DNA from: Acidimicrobiales bacterium
GTDB taxonomy: Bacteria > Actinomycetota > Acidimicrobiia > Acidimicrobiales > SHLQ01
Reading direction: 5' to 3'
NCBI GenBank assembly: GCA_020629635.1
Contig: JAHDCX010000004.1
Span: 241,528 to 305,527, forward strand
Length of the DNA: 64,000 bases
In this document: positions 8,624-17,601 of the stretch, one piece after another
Layout: each line of letters begins with the position of its first letter
How positions within the stretch are numbered: position 1 is the stretch's first letter
Position numbers and translations under genes: made by a program
Notes under the pieces: generated by a model
What the model was told of the DNA's origin: nothing
The model's database searches: none
Seen by the model: only the letters and a program-made list of their open reading frames with translations

Positions 8624-8687
8624 CAAGAGGTTCATACTGCGGGGCCACGGACAACGCAGCCTCTTGCTATGTCAGACCTGACCCCAT
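8603..8687. repeat. REPIN-like inverted repeat element, copy 1 (28-bp arms)
   Basis: The left arm 8603-8630 and right arm 8660-8687 are perfect inverted copies (28 bp) starting ATGGGGTCAGGTCTGAC, with a 29-nt loop. The arm is nearly identical to the ends of the RAYT element at 16576-17607, differing by GTCAGG for GTCAAG. It lies between convergent genes, supplies the stop codon of the upstream one, and can fold into a long hairpin that would terminate transcription from both sides. Confidence 0.85.
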
Positions 8688-8688
8688 G

Positions 8689-10053
8689 TCAGAGGGCTTT
8701 GCCGGGGTTGAGGCGGTTGTCGGGGTCGAACATCGCTTGGAGCTTGCGTTGGGTGGCGAGCTGGACCTCGTCGAGTTCTTCTTCGATGAACTTCTTCTTG
8801 AGCGTGCCGACGCCGTGTTCGCCGGCGATCGTGCCGTCGAGGTCCAATGCCAAGCGCACGATGTCGTCGAAGGCCGCTTTGGCGCGGGCCGTCTCGTCCG
8901 GATCGTTGCCATCGAAGACGAGCAGGGGGTGCATGTTGCCGTCGCCGGCGTGACCGATCGTCGGCAGCATGACCTGGTGTCGTTCGCCGATCTCGGTGAT
9001 GCCCGCCAACAGTTCGGGTAGGCGCTCGCGTTTGACGGCCACGTCTTCGGGCAGCAGCGCCTTGCCGAGGTGCTCGAACGCAGGCCACACCTTGCGGCGG
9101 ACCTCGATCAACATGTCGCCCTCGTGTGGATCGTCGACGTGGTACACGAATGTCGCCCCGTTGGCCGTGCAGATGTCGGCGATCTGGCTGATGCGTTCGG
9201 CCGACCGTTCGCCCGACGTCTGCATCAAGAGAAGGCAGGCGGCGTCCACGTCGAGGTCCATCGGATAGACCGCCTCGACCTGGCGAAGCGACGCCCGGTC
9301 GATGATCTCCATGAGGCTTGGCTCGTGGCCGTCTCGGAACACCTGCGCGATCGCATCGCCCGCCGGGGCGAGCTCGTCGAAGTACGCAACCGCAGTGGCC
9401 GGGGGTGGGGGAGTGGGTACGAGCTTGAGGGTGATCTCCGTGATGATCCCGAGCACGCCTTCGCTCCCGACGAACACGCCCGTCAGATCGAAGCCGGTGG
9501 TCGACTTGATCGTCTTGCGGCCCGTCTTCATCACCTCGCCCGAGGCCATCACGACCTCGAGCCCCATGACGTAGTCGCGGGTCACGCCGTACTTGACGCA
9601 ACACAGGCCGCCGGCATTGGTGGCGACGTTGCCTCCGATGCTCGACATGTCGACCGATGCTGGATCGGGCGGATAGAAGAGGCCCTTCTCGGCTACGGCT
9701 GCCTTCAGGTCGCTGTTGATCACGCCGGGCTGCACACGACACATCCGGTTGGTCTCGTCGATCTCGAGGATCGCGTTCATCCGGTGAAGCGACAACACGA
9801 TGCACCCGTCGCTCGCGTTGGCTGCGCCGGTCAGTCCGGTGCCGGCACCCCGAGGCACGATCGGCACGTCGGCTTCGACCGCCGCTTCGACCGCCGCGAC
9901 GACATCGGCGGTGTTGCGCGCCATGACCAGCACGGCGGCCTCGCCGTGCGCTTCGAACACGGCGCGGTCGTGGCTGTAGGCCTCGATCACATCGGCGTCG
10001 GTCTGGATGCACTCATCCGGGAGGCGGGCACGCAACGAGTCGAGGAGCGTCAT
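8689..10053 (-). CDS. FAD-linked oxidase (GlcD / D-lactate dehydrogenase family)
   Basis: A 454-residue flavoprotein with a PCMH-type FAD-binding N-terminal domain (PRGAGTGLTGAA near residue 70; DPASVDMSSIGGNVATNAGG near 130) and the FAD-oxidase C-terminal domain, ending in the family motif GEHGVGTLKK. These enzymes oxidise D-2-hydroxy acids such as glycolate or D-lactate. No GlcE or GlcF subunit gene adjoins it, so a stand-alone D-lactate or D-2-hydroxyglutarate type is more likely than a full glycolate oxidase. The start at 10053 is favoured because TACGCT (10060-10065) lies 6 nt upstream; an in-frame ATG at 10080 is the alternative. Confidence 0.88.
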   Translation of the reverse strand: MTLLDSLRARLPDECIQTDADVIEAYSHDRAVFEAHGEAAVLVMARNTADVVAAVEAAVEADVPIVPRGAGTGLTGAANASDGCIVLSLHRMNAILEIDETNRMCRVQPGVINSDLKAAVAEKGLFYPPDPASVDMSSIGGNVATNAGGLCCVKYGVTRDYVMGLEVVMASGEVMKTGRKTIKSTTGFDLTGVFVGSEGVLGIITEITLKLVPTPPPPATAVAYFDELAPAGDAIAQVFRDGHEPSLMEIIDRASLRQVEAVYPMDLDVDAACLLLMQTSGERSAERISQIADICTANGATFVYHVDDPHEGDMLIEVRRKVWPAFEHLGKALLPEDVAVKRERLPELLAGITEIGERHQVMLPTIGHAGDGNMHPLLVFDGNDPDETARAKAAFDDIVRLALDLDGTIAGEHGVGTLKKKFIEEELDEVQLATQRKLQAMFDPDNRLNPGKAL

Positions 10054-10059
10054 GTGCCG

Positions 10060-10065
10060 AGCGTA
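10060..10065 (-). promoter_or_regulatory. -10 box of a leaderless transcript (FAD oxidase)
   Basis: On the minus strand TACGCT is followed by 6 nt and the ATG at 10053; no ribosome-binding site is seen. Confidence 0.5.
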
Positions 10066-10087
10066 GGTGTCGACCGGCATTCGTGCG

Positions 10088-10315
10088 TCAGCGACGTCGA
10101 CAGTTCCGGGGATGCTGACGGGCGAGTCGTTCGTTGCCGCGTTTGTAGTTGCCGGTCAGTCGAGCCATCAGCTCTTGGTCGTCGCCGTCTTCGACTTCTG
10201 CGAGGAACTCCTCGGCGCGCCGGCCGCGCAACGTCGCAGCGCGCCGACCCTGGTGGAAGACCACGATGTCGCCATTCGACCGCTGTTCCCATTCGAAGCC
10301 ATCGGGTCCGGACAT
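10088..10315 (-). CDS. Small conserved hypothetical protein
   Basis: A 75-residue basic protein beginning MSGPDGFEWEQ, with a GDIVVFHQGRRAATLRG segment and an acidic helix, ending in Arg-rich residues. I recall similar small proteins of unknown function in actinobacteria, but no named domain can be assigned. The start at 10315 is chosen because TAGTTC lies 7 nt upstream on the minus strand, and because the longer in-frame extension to 10432 looks non-coding. It lies 34 nt upstream of the FAD oxidase start. Confidence 0.6.
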   Translation of the reverse strand: MSGPDGFEWEQRSNGDIVVFHQGRRAATLRGRRAEEFLAEVEDGDDQELMARLTGNYKRGNERLARQHPRNCRRR

Positions 10316-10322
10316 GGCACCA

Positions 10323-10328
10323 GAACTA
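10323..10328 (-). promoter_or_regulatory. -10 box of a leaderless transcript (small protein)
   Basis: TAGTTC on the minus strand, 7 nt before the ATG at 10315. Confidence 0.45.
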
Positions 10329-10446
10329 GCGCATCGGATCGGGTGCCACACGGCAGCGAGCGCGTTGGGTTCGGGCACTGTGGGCTGCTCTCTGGTGTGA
10401 CGGGCGGCATGCGCGTGGATGGAATGTGGCAATCTTCCCTTGAGTT

Positions 10447-10462
10447 GTTAGGAGTGCTTAAC
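10447..10462 (+). promoter_or_regulatory. Possible DtxR/IdeR-like iron box
   Basis: GTTAGGAGTGCTTAAC is an imperfect dyad; the 19-nt window from 10448 matches about 13 positions of the IdeR consensus. It lies between a possible -35 (TTGAGT, 10439-10444) and the start of the siderophore-interacting protein, the place expected for an iron repressor. Similarity only. Confidence 0.35.
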
Positions 10463-10481
10463 AGAATCCCAGGAGCTCCGC

Positions 10482-11273
10482 TTGTACGCAGAAGTACGTA
10501 ACGTCACCCAACTCAGCCCCACCCTCCTGCGTGTCTCGCTCGAGGGCGGCACACTCGACCAGTTCGCCGGAACGACGGCGACCGACGGGTACATCAACGC
10601 CCGCTTTGTCCCCGAGAGTTCGCCGATCACGGTCCCATTCGGCCCCGAAGACCTCGAGGGTCTGCCCCCCGAGCACCGGCCACGGCCCCGTCGATTCACC
10701 ATTCGGCGATGGAACGAAGCCGAGCGCATCCTCGACATCGATTTCGTCGCCCACGGCGATGTCGGATACGCCGGATCGTGGGCTCAGCGAGCCAAGCCGG
10801 GTGATCGGTTGCAATTCGATGGACCCGGAGGCAGCTACCGACCGCGGTCCGACGTTGACTGGCACCTCATGGTTGGTGACGAGAGCGCGCTCGGCGCAAT
10901 CGGTGCGAGCCTCGAGGCGCTCGATGCCTCCGCCCGGGCCCTCGTCTTCGTGCTCGTCGACGGGCCGGACCACGAGATCGACCTCCCCTCCGCTGCGGCG
11001 GCGGAGATCGTCTGGCTCCACAGAGCGACGTCAGACGACCCGGAGCAACTGCTGGTCGACGCAGTCCGGGCCGCCAACTTCCCGGACGGCTCGTTCGACG
11101 TGTTCGTCCACGGCGAGGCCGGCGAGGTCCGTGCAGTCCGCAAGCACCTCATTGCCGATCGGGACGTCGACGTCGCCAACGAGTCGATCTCCCCCTACTG
11201 GCGGCGCAAGCACACTGACGAGGACTGGCGCGCCGTCAAGCGCCAGTTCCTCGCCGAACAGGCTCGGGACTAG
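10482..11273 (+). CDS. Siderophore-interacting protein (FAD-binding ferric-siderophore reductase)
   Basis: A 263-residue cytosolic reductase of the SIP/ViuB family, which releases iron from imported ferric siderophores. It shows RPRRFTIRRW (FAD-binding RxYTxR-like element, residues 66-75), HGDVGYAGSWAQRAKPGD (about 87-104), VGDESALGAIGASLEAL (about 128-144) and the C-terminal SPYWRRKHTDEDW helix typical of the family. The start is a TTG, supported by AGGAG at 10471-10475 with 6-nt spacing. A possible iron box lies just upstream. Its stop shares the palindrome CTAG with the stop of the convergent gene. Confidence 0.85.
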   Translation: MYAEVRNVTQLSPTLLRVSLEGGTLDQFAGTTATDGYINARFVPESSPITVPFGPEDLEGLPPEHRPRPRRFTIRRWNEAERILDIDFVAHGDVGYAGSWAQRAKPGDRLQFDGPGGSYRPRSDVDWHLMVGDESALGAIGASLEALDASARALVFVLVDGPDHEIDLPSAAAAEIVWLHRATSDDPEQLLVDAVRAANFPDGSFDVFVHGEAGEVRAVRKHLIADRDVDVANESISPYWRRKHTDEDWRAVKRQFLAEQARD

Positions 11274-11869
11274 CTCGATTTGCTGGCCTGATCGAGGACC
11301 GTCCGCACCCGAGCTTGGATGGTTGGCAGAACCTCAGATTCGAACCACGGGTTCTTGGCCAACCAGTGGCGATTGCGCGGCGAGGGGTGTGGCAGGACGA
11401 TCTGGTTGGGCAGGTAGTCGCGCCAGCGGGCGACCGTGGCCGTGAGCGTCGACTCCCGCTCGGCGATGTAGCGCTTCTGCGCGTATGCGCCGATGATCAC
11501 GTCGAGCCGTTCGGCCGGCGGTGGCAGGTGGGCGAGCAGGCGCTCGTGCCACAGCGGTGCGCACTCGGGTCGAGGCGGGTTGTCGCCCGATCGTGCGGAC
11601 CCCGGGTAACAGAATCCCATCGGGACCAGGGCGACGCGCGAGGCGTCGTAGAACTCCTCGTCCGAGACGCCGAGCCACCCCCGCAGGGTCCGGCCGCTCG
11701 GATCATCCCACGGAACACCAGACTCGTGCACCCGACGACCCGGCGCTTGTCCGATGATCACCACGCCGGCGGTTGATCCGGCTTGAACGATCGGGCGAGG
11801 CCCGGCATCGAGCGCATCGGCACAGACCGTGCACGAGCGAATCTCGGCGAGCAGCTGGTCGAGCGTCAC
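11270..11869 (-). CDS. Uracil-DNA glycosylase family protein with predicted [4Fe-4S] cluster
   Basis: A 199-residue DNA repair enzyme. Motif A appears as GQAPG (residues 40-44) and motif B as HPSPRN near the C-terminus. Cys13, Cys16, Cys87 and Cys103 match the CX2C...CX15C pattern of iron-sulfur family 4/5 UDGs. GQAPG rather than GEAPG is compatible with either a family variant or altered base preference. The GTG start overlaps the stop of the upstream Rieske gene (GTGA), so it is translationally coupled to an apparently unrelated oxygenase. Confidence 0.8.
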   Translation of the reverse strand: MTLDQLLAEIRSCTVCADALDAGPRPIVQAGSTAGVVIIGQAPGRRVHESGVPWDDPSGRTLRGWLGVSDEEFYDASRVALVPMGFCYPGSARSGDNPPRPECAPLWHERLLAHLPPPAERLDVIIGAYAQKRYIAERESTLTATVARWRDYLPNQIVLPHPSPRNRHWLAKNPWFESEVLPTIQARVRTVLDQASKSS

Positions 11870-12966
11870 GCGACGTGCGCACGGTAGCGGTCCCAGATGA
11901 GGCGGTGGAAGAACCGGCTGTTGTCTTCGATCTCGTCGACGTAGATCAGCTCGTCGATGCGTCCACTCGTGAGGTTTTGCTGGATGGTCTCGACGATGTC
12001 GCCGTCCTCGTCGTACGTCTGCGACCAGAGCTTTGCCCACTCCTCGACGCGCTCGGGGTCGGACCCCCGCTCGGCGAGGTAGTCGGCCTGGAAGGCGCAT
12101 CGATCCGGGCCGAGCGGAATCACTCTCGCCATGATCATGATGTCGTCCTGCTGAATGAACTGGGTTCCGGGGAAGAACTGGATCGACCGGTAGCCGCTGC
12201 CCACCAGTCCGTCCGCGTTCGGCGCGGGGTCGAAGTGTGACGAGCTGTAGCCCTCGCGCGTCGAGAAGAAGAGCTCGCCGTCGGTCGTGTCGTACGCGGC
12301 ACCGAAGCTGTCTTTGTGGACCGTCGGGCAGTGATAGCACTCGGTGCCGTTGTCGTACCAGAGCTTCCAGTTGGAGGCTTGTTCGACTCGATAGGTGGTG
12401 AACGGCGTGTATCGCTCGGGGTCTGCGTCGATGCCGATCTCTGCGCCGACCTCGTGGATGCCGGGGAAGGCATCAGCCAGGGTCCCCGCATCGGGTGTCG
12501 GGTTGACGAACACGCCCTGGGCGAAGGTGTCGACCGACACCGGCAGCAAGCCGAGGTCGTCCTTGACGATCGACAGGTCGGACTCGGCCTTACCCGTCCG
12601 TCGCAGCGATCCATCGAGCCCGTAGATCCACCCGTGGTAGCCGCACTGGATACGAGCACAGTGCCCATCGTTGGCGACCCGGTACCCGCGATGGCGACAC
12701 GCGTTGACGAATCCCCGAAGTTCGCCGTCGTCCCCCCGCACGACCACGATCGGCGTGCGGCCGACCATCCCGGTGGCGACTGAGCCCGGTTCGCTCACCC
12801 GGTGTATCGGCGTGAAGTACTGCCAACAGTCGGTGAACACCGCGTCGAGTTCGAACTCGTGGAACTCGGGCCGAACGTAGGTTTGCGTTGGCAGGTTTCG
12901 GCCGGCCGCCAGGCGCGCCTCGACGTCATCGAGGTCGAGACCGCCCGGCAACTCCGACCAGGTCAT
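11866..12966 (-). CDS. Rieske non-heme iron oxygenase, alpha subunit (betaine/choline monooxygenase-like)
   Basis: A 366-residue oxygenase. The Rieske cluster motif is CRHRGY followed by CGYHGW. The catalytic site has NGTECYHCPTVH, the ECYHC-x-x-VH form also seen in GbcA glycine-betaine monooxygenase and choline monooxygenase, although many aromatic oxygenases share it. The start at 12966 is chosen because homology begins there and because it overlaps the stop of the preceding YciI gene by one base (TGATG). It is the middle gene of a coupled three-gene operon (YciI, Rieske, UDG). No reductase subunit is nearby. Confidence 0.83.
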   Translation of the reverse strand: MTWSELPGGLDLDDVEARLAAGRNLPTQTYVRPEFHEFELDAVFTDCWQYFTPIHRVSEPGSVATGMVGRTPIVVVRGDDGELRGFVNACRHRGYRVANDGHCARIQCGYHGWIYGLDGSLRRTGKAESDLSIVKDDLGLLPVSVDTFAQGVFVNPTPDAGTLADAFPGIHEVGAEIGIDADPERYTPFTTYRVEQASNWKLWYDNGTECYHCPTVHKDSFGAAYDTTDGELFFSTREGYSSSHFDPAPNADGLVGSGYRSIQFFPGTQFIQQDDIMIMARVIPLGPDRCAFQADYLAERGSDPERVEEWAKLWSQTYDEDGDIVETIQQNLTSGRIDELIYVDEIEDNSRFFHRLIWDRYRAHVA

Positions 12967-13286
12967 CAGCCCATGTCGATGCACTGGGAGATCTGCACGG
13001 AGTGGCCGTTGGCCAGCACGGGGCTCCCTTGTGCGATCGTGGTCGCCGCCTCCATGTCGTCGCACTCGACGACCGTGTAGCCCGAAAGCTGCGCCGGAGC
13101 CTCGGCGGCGCCGTCCGCGTTGATCGCCGTCGAGAATGCGATTGGTGCACCACCGTCGACGAGCGACTCGCCCATGCTCTCGTACCAGGCCCCCCACTGG
13201 GCCATGACGGCCTGAATGGCCTCCGGGTCCGACGGCATGTCCTCCATACGCATCTCCCCGTGGTAGCTCAACAAATACCTCGGCAT
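12966..13286 (-). CDS. YciI-related (YCII domain) protein
   Basis: A 106-residue ferredoxin-fold protein starting MPRYLLSYHGEM, with the family pattern MAQWGAWYESMGESLVDGG and GYTVVECDDMEAA. Actinobacterial members of this group are often encoded beside ECF sigma factors or oxygenases; enzymatic activity is generally unproven. A GGGGGA element lies about 9 nt before the ATG at 13286. First gene of the YciI-Rieske-UDG operon. Confidence 0.8.
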   Translation of the reverse strand: MPRYLLSYHGEMRMEDMPSDPEAIQAVMAQWGAWYESMGESLVDGGAPIAFSTAINADGAAEAPAQLSGYTVVECDDMEAATTIAQGSPVLANGHSVQISQCIDMG

Positions 13287-13408
13287 CTCAAGTTCCCCCT
13301 TGTCAGCCATTTCTTCTGTCATTGCCGCTCCGAAACGCGCCGATGCGACGGCCGCCAGAGTAGGCGACCGCCGCATGTCGAAACCATGTGGATTTGTCGT
13401 TCGAACGC

Positions 13409-14233
13409 TCAGCGAACATAGAGCCGCAGGGGTGAGGGCTCGTCGTTGTAGGCGTCGGCATCGTCGGTCACGGCGATCTGGACCTCGGCTTCGCTCACGT
13501 TGACGAAGATCTCGAGTCCCGACGGTTCGTCGACATCGGCAGCCTCACCCATCTCGTCGAAGGCGCCGGTCTCCGGATCGATCTCGTAGACGGTTCCTCC
13601 GTTGTCGACACCGACAAGCCCCCCATCGGCTCCGGGGCTGAGGCCTTCGATCGGCAGTGTCGCGTCGGACGTTTCGACGAGTCGGGTCGAACCCGATGCG
13701 GGGTCGACGAATGCGAGCGAAGTGGTGCCGTCTGCTCGAGCAACGACCACGAGCTCTCCGGCGAGGACCGCCATCGCTCCGTCGATTCCACCCGGCACAT
13801 CGATCTCGATCTCCCGGAGTGGAGTACCAGATCCGTCGAAGAAGCCGACGACGGCGTCATCGGGATAGAGCACGGCGAGTTCGTCGTCGCTCACGAAGGC
13901 GATGGCTTCGGTCGCTCCCTGGCGGGGAAGGTCCCGTCGTCCGACAGCGAATTCGTTGGCGACCTCCTGGGTGGCGGTCTCGGCGACGACCACCTTCTCG
14001 AAGTCGGTGACGATGGCGACCTGCGAACCGTCCGGGCTGATCCCGATGCCAGACGGCTGGATCGCTCCGGCGATGAATGCGGTGTAGTCGAGGATGAGGC
14101 CAGCCTCTGCGGATTCGGTGGCCGGTGTCTGGTCGGCGACGGAAGTTTCGGTGCTGGCGGCGCTGCCACATGCGGTTGCCAGGGTGGCGACGGCGAAGAC
14201 GGCGGCGATGGTGCGGTTGCGGAAGGTGGTCAT
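13409..14233 (-). CDS. Secreted lipoprotein with beta-propeller-like repeats, unknown function
   Basis: A 274-residue protein with a lipoprotein signal: basic N-region, hydrophobic core and lipobox LATAC with Cys22. The mature part is acidic and contains several strand-turn repeats ([11 protein letters not shown] near residue 60, then [14 protein letters not shown] and [13 protein letters not shown]), suggesting a small WD40/NHL-like propeller. No catalytic motif is visible. AGGAG lies about 7 nt before the ATG at 14233. It is divergent from the copper ATPase gene, with a 194-nt shared intergenic region, but has no Met/His-rich copper sites that would link it to copper. Confidence 0.6.
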   Translation of the reverse strand: MTTFRNRTIAAVFAVATLATACGSAASTETSVADQTPATESAEAGLILDYTAFIAGAIQPSGIGISPDGSQVAIVTDFEKVVVAETATQEVANEFAVGRRDLPRQGATEAIAFVSDDELAVLYPDDAVVGFFDGSGTPLREIEIDVPGGIDGAMAVLAGELVVVARADGTTSLAFVDPASGSTRLVETSDATLPIEGLSPGADGGLVGVDNGGTVYEIDPETGAFDEMGEAADVDEPSGLEIFVNVSEAEVQIAVTDDADAYNDEPSPLRLYVR

Positions 14234-14411
14234 TGGATGCTCCTGAAGTTGAGGACGCCTCCGGGTTTCGGAGACATCTGCATCTTCAGCGCTTTGGCGC
14301 GCTCCGGAATCCGCTCCGAAGAGGTGGGGCCTACATCTGCAGGAGTATTCGAGCGCCTGGGTTCGGCGACGTTCATGACCAGGCAGGCCTCGGGAATACC
14401 GGGCTCCGCCG

Positions 14412-14417
14412 TAGCCT
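14412..14417 (+). promoter_or_regulatory. Putative -10 box of copA
   Basis: TAGCCT, 10 nt before the GTG at 14428. No convincing CsoR or CueR dyad is visible in the 194-nt divergent region. Confidence 0.35.
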
Positions 14418-14427
14418 TGCGAAGGTG

Positions 14428-16596
14428 GTGACTCCGGTGCGCTCACGGGCCGATCTGACGATCGACGGCATGACGTGCGCGGCGTGCGCGAACCGGATCC
14501 AGCGTCGCCTCGGCAAGCTCGACGCCGTCGAAGAGGCGCAGGTCAACTTCGCCTCGGGTCGCGCCACGGTGGTCTTCGACGACACCATCGATGAGAGCCT
14601 TCTCGCGGGGGAGGTCGAGGCGCTCGGCTATGCCGTGATCGATCCCGCCGAAACGAAGGCGGCAGCAGCTCGCCGAGAAGCCGAACTTCGCCGACGCCTG
14701 CTCGTGGCCGCCGTTCTGACCGTGCCGGCGGTGGCGTTGTCGATGATTCCCGGTCTGCGCTTCGACGGGTGGGAGTGGGTGGTGGCCGGCCTCTCGGCGC
14801 CGGTCATCGTGTGGTCGGGCTGGCTGTTCCACCGGGCCGCCTGGCTCAACCTCCAACAACGCGCAACGACGATGGACACGCTCGTCTCGATGGGCTCGCT
14901 GTCCGCTTTGATCTGGTCGCTCGTGGTGTTGGTCGGCGATGTCGGGGACGGCCACGTGTATTTCGAAACCGGCGCCGTGATCGTCACGCTCATCTTGCTC
15001 GGCAAGTGGTTCGAACATCGCGCCACCCGCCGCTCAGGCGACGCCATTCGCGCCCTCGCCGACCTCGGGGCCCGCACCGCTCGGCTCGAAGACGGACGCG
15101 ACATCCCGCTCGACGACCTCGCCTTGGGGATGCGGTTCGTCGTGCGGCCCGGCGAAAAGATCGCCACCGATGGCGTGGTGGTCGACGGGCGATCTGCGGT
15201 CGACGCGTCGATGATCACCGGAGAGCCGGTGCCCGTCGATGTCGCGATCGGCGACGAGGTGATCGGGGCAACGATCAACGCCAACGGGTCGCTCGTGGTC
15301 GAGGCGACCAGAGTCGGCTCCGACACGGCCCTGGCCCAGATCATCCGGCTGGTCGACGAGGCTCAGGGAAGTCGGGCCGAGGTGCAGCGGCTCGCGGATC
15401 GCGTGTCGTCAATCTTCGTCCCTGCCGCAATCGTGATCGCCATCGTCACACTCGTGGCATGGCTCGTCCTCGGTGACTCGGTCGACGATGCCTTCACCGC
15501 CGCCGTGTCGGTCCTCATCATTGCGTGTCCCTGTGCGCTCGGTCTGGCGACCCCGCTCGGGATCATGGTCGGCACCGGTCGAGGCGCACAGCTCGGCGTC
15601 ATCATCAAGGGCGGCGAAGTTCTCGAAGACACCCGTGACGTCGAGGTGGTCGTGCTCGACAAGACCGGCACGATCACCACGGGCCAGATGGTCGTGCGCG
15701 AGGTGCTCACCGAGGGATCCGTCGACGACGTCGAACGCGTGAGGCTCCTCGCTGCATCCGTCGAAGCCCGATCGGAGCACCCCATCGCTGCGGCGATTGC
15801 GGGGTCGACCGATGGTTACCTCCCGGTGTCCGACTTCGTCAACACCCCGGGCGCCGGAGTCTCGGGCGTCGTCGACGGCGAGGACGTTCAGGTCGGCAAG
15901 GTGAGCCTGTTCGATGCCGTGCCGCCAAAGCTGGTCGAAGCCGCCGATCGTGCCGTCGAAACTGGCTCGACCGTGGTCTTCGCCGGCCGGGGCGATCTCG
16001 CCGAGATCGCCTTCGTGATCGACGATGCCATCAAGTCGACGTCGTCCGACGCCATCGCTGCGCTCCACGATCTCGGGTTGACGGTCACGATGCTGACGGG
16101 CGACAACGCGGCCACCGCAGCGACGGTGGCAGCCGCGGTCGGCATCGAGACGGCGGCCGGCGACGGGGTCATCGCCGAGGTGAAGCCCGCCGACAAGGCA
16201 CAGGTCGTGGCCGACCTCCGGGCCGACGGACGGCGCGTCGCCATGGTCGGCGATGGCATCAACGACGCCCCGGCACTGGCCGAAGCCGACCTCGGCATCG
16301 CCGTTGGCACCGGGACCGACGTGGCGATCGAAGCGTCGGACCTCACGATCGTCTCGGGCGATCTCCGAGCCGTCGCCGACGCCATTGCGCTCGCCCGCCG
16401 AACGCTGTCGACGATCCGAGGAAACCTCTTCTGGGCCTTCGCCTACAACGCGGCGGCGATCCCGTTGGCGGCGTTCGGCATCCTCAACCCGATGATCGCC
16501 GCCGCGGCGATGGGGTTGTCGTCGGTGTTCGTCGTCAGCAACAGCCTTCGCCTCCGCAACTTCACCGGCTACCGCATGGGGTCAAGTCTGACATAG
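14428..16596 (+). CDS. copA: Copper(I)-exporting P1B-type ATPase
   Basis: A 722-residue heavy-metal pump. It has one N-terminal HMA domain (GMTCAAC, Cys17 and Cys20), then transmembrane segments, the actuator ITGEPV, the metal-binding IIACPCALG helix, phosphorylation site DKTGT, SEHP in the nucleotide domain and [17 protein letters not shown] and [12 protein letters not shown] in the last helices are the Cu(I)-specific signatures. It exports cytosolic Cu(I). The GTG start at 14428 is tentative. The final six residues (MGSSLT) and stop are encoded by the left end of the inserted RAYT element, so the native C-terminus and stop have been replaced. Confidence 0.92.
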   Translation: MTPVRSRADLTIDGMTCAACANRIQRRLGKLDAVEEAQVNFASGRATVVFDDTIDESLLAGEVEALGYAVIDPAETKAAAARREAELRRRLLVAAVLTVPAVALSMIPGLRFDGWEWVVAGLSAPVIVWSGWLFHRAAWLNLQQRATTMDTLVSMGSLSALIWSLVVLVGDVGDGHVYFETGAVIVTLILLGKWFEHRATRRSGDAIRALADLGARTARLEDGRDIPLDDLALGMRFVVRPGEKIATDGVVVDGRSAVDASMITGEPVPVDVAIGDEVIGATINANGSLVVEATRVGSDTALAQIIRLVDEAQGSRAEVQRLADRVSSIFVPAAIVIAIVTLVAWLVLGDSVDDAFTAAVSVLIIACPCALGLATPLGIMVGTGRGAQLGVIIKGGEVLEDTRDVEVVVLDKTGTITTGQMVVREVLTEGSVDDVERVRLLAASVEARSEHPIAAAIAGSTDGYLPVSDFVNTPGAGVSGVVDGEDVQVGKVSLFDAVPPKLVEAADRAVETGSTVVFAGRGDLAEIAFVIDDAIKSTSSDAIAALHDLGLTVTMLTGDNAATAATVAAAVGIETAAGDGVIAEVKPADKAQVVADLRADGRRVAMVGDGINDAPALAEADLGIAVGTGTDVAIEASDLTIVSGDLRAVADAIALARRTLSTIRGNLFWAFAYNAAAIPLAAFGILNPMIAAAAMGLSSVFVVSNSLRLRNFTGYRMGSSLT

Positions 16597-16605
16597 CAAG
16601 AGGTT
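16576..16605 (+). repeat. RAYT element left terminal inverted repeat
   Basis: Thirty bases beginning ATGGGGTCAAGTCTGACATA, the exact reverse complement of 17578-17607. It contains TGACATAG, which offers a TGA and a TAG in different frames. Confidence 0.9.
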
Positions 16606-16674
16606 GTGTCAGACCGCCTTCGTAGGGTCGTGCCGGACTTCCCCCGGTCATCGAATCCTTACCGGAGGAACCCC

Positions 16675-17601
16675 GTGGCTCGACCACTTCGGATCGACTA
16701 CCCCGGCGCCTGGCACCACGTCTTCAACCGCGGCCAGCGGCGCGAACCCATCTTCGCCGACAATGACGACCGCAGGTCTTTCATCGACCTCGTTTCGCAT
16801 CTGCCGGATCGAATGAACGTGCAGGTGGCGGCCTACTGCCTGATGGACAACCACTACCACCTCGTGCTGCACACGCCGGACGGCCGGCTTGCCGACGCGC
16901 TTCGTCACGTGGATGGCGTCTACACCCAGCGATTCAACCGGCGATGGGGCCACGACGGTGCGCTGTTCCGTGGTCGGTACGGGTCTCGGCTCGTTCAAGA
17001 AGGCAGCTATCTCTGGCAGCTCATGCGGTACGTGCACAGAAACCCCGTCGAAGCCGGCATGACCCGAGCTGCCAGTGACTATCCCTGGTCGAGTGCCCGA
17101 GCATTCTTGGGTTTCGACCGCCGGCCGGCATGGCTGACGACAGCAGGTCTCGACGTCGCAGGTATCGACTCACGGAGCGCCTTCAGGGCGATGATCGACG
17201 ACGACTTCGAGGTCGAGGAGGCGGTGCTCGATCTCGGGTTGGCGGCCATTGGCGACCTTGACTGGGTCGAACAGCGGCTCGCCGCGGTCGACCCTGTCAA
17301 TTTGCCGGTTCACGATGAACGAACGGGCGGGAAGCGACCGACGGTCCTCGAAACGATCGAAGAGCTCATCGGTGCGTTGCAGATCGAGAAAGACGACGTC
17401 TTGACGCCAACACCGGGAAAGGCGAACCCGATCCGCAAGCTCGCCATCTGGGTCGTTCACCGCCGAACCGGTGCGTCGTATGCGACGATCGCCGACGCAT
17501 TCGGCACATCGCCCGGCGGGATGGCATCGATCGTGAACCAGATGCGCAAGGCGCCCCCGATCAGCGACGAGGAGATGAACCTCTTGCTATGTCAGACTTG
17601 A
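16675..17601 (+). CDS. REP-associated tyrosine transposase (RAYT, TnpA_REP / Y1 HUH family)
   Basis: A 308-residue single-strand DNA nickase/transposase. It begins with the family opening ARPLRIDYPGAWHHVFNRG, has the HUH metal site His60-Tyr61-His62 within YCLMDNHYHLVL, and the catalytic tyrosine Tyr119 in RYVHRNPVEAG. The C-terminal third (after about 200) is an extension with a helix-turn-helix-like segment (YATIADAFGTSPGGM), as in longer RAYTs. The GTG start at 16675 is set by GGAGG at 16664-16668. The last residues, LLLCQT, and the stop are encoded within the terminal repeat. These proteins recognise and mobilise REP hairpins. Confidence 0.9.
   Translation: MARPLRIDYPGAWHHVFNRGQRREPIFADNDDRRSFIDLVSHLPDRMNVQVAAYCLMDNHYHLVLHTPDGRLADALRHVDGVYTQRFNRRWGHDGALFRGRYGSRLVQEGSYLWQLMRYVHRNPVEAGMTRAASDYPWSSARAFLGFDRRPAWLTTAGLDVAGIDSRSAFRAMIDDDFEVEEAVLDLGLAAIGDLDWVEQRLAAVDPVNLPVHDERTGGKRPTVLETIEELIGALQIEKDDVLTPTPGKANPIRKLAIWVVHRRTGASYATIADAFGTSPGGMASIVNQMRKAPPISDEEMNLLLCQT

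Noticed and set aside
14234..14427. CsoR or CueR operator in front of copA
   Set aside because: The GGAATACC...GTAGCC stretch is suggestive, but I could not find a convincing dyad with proper spacing, so no operator is annotated.
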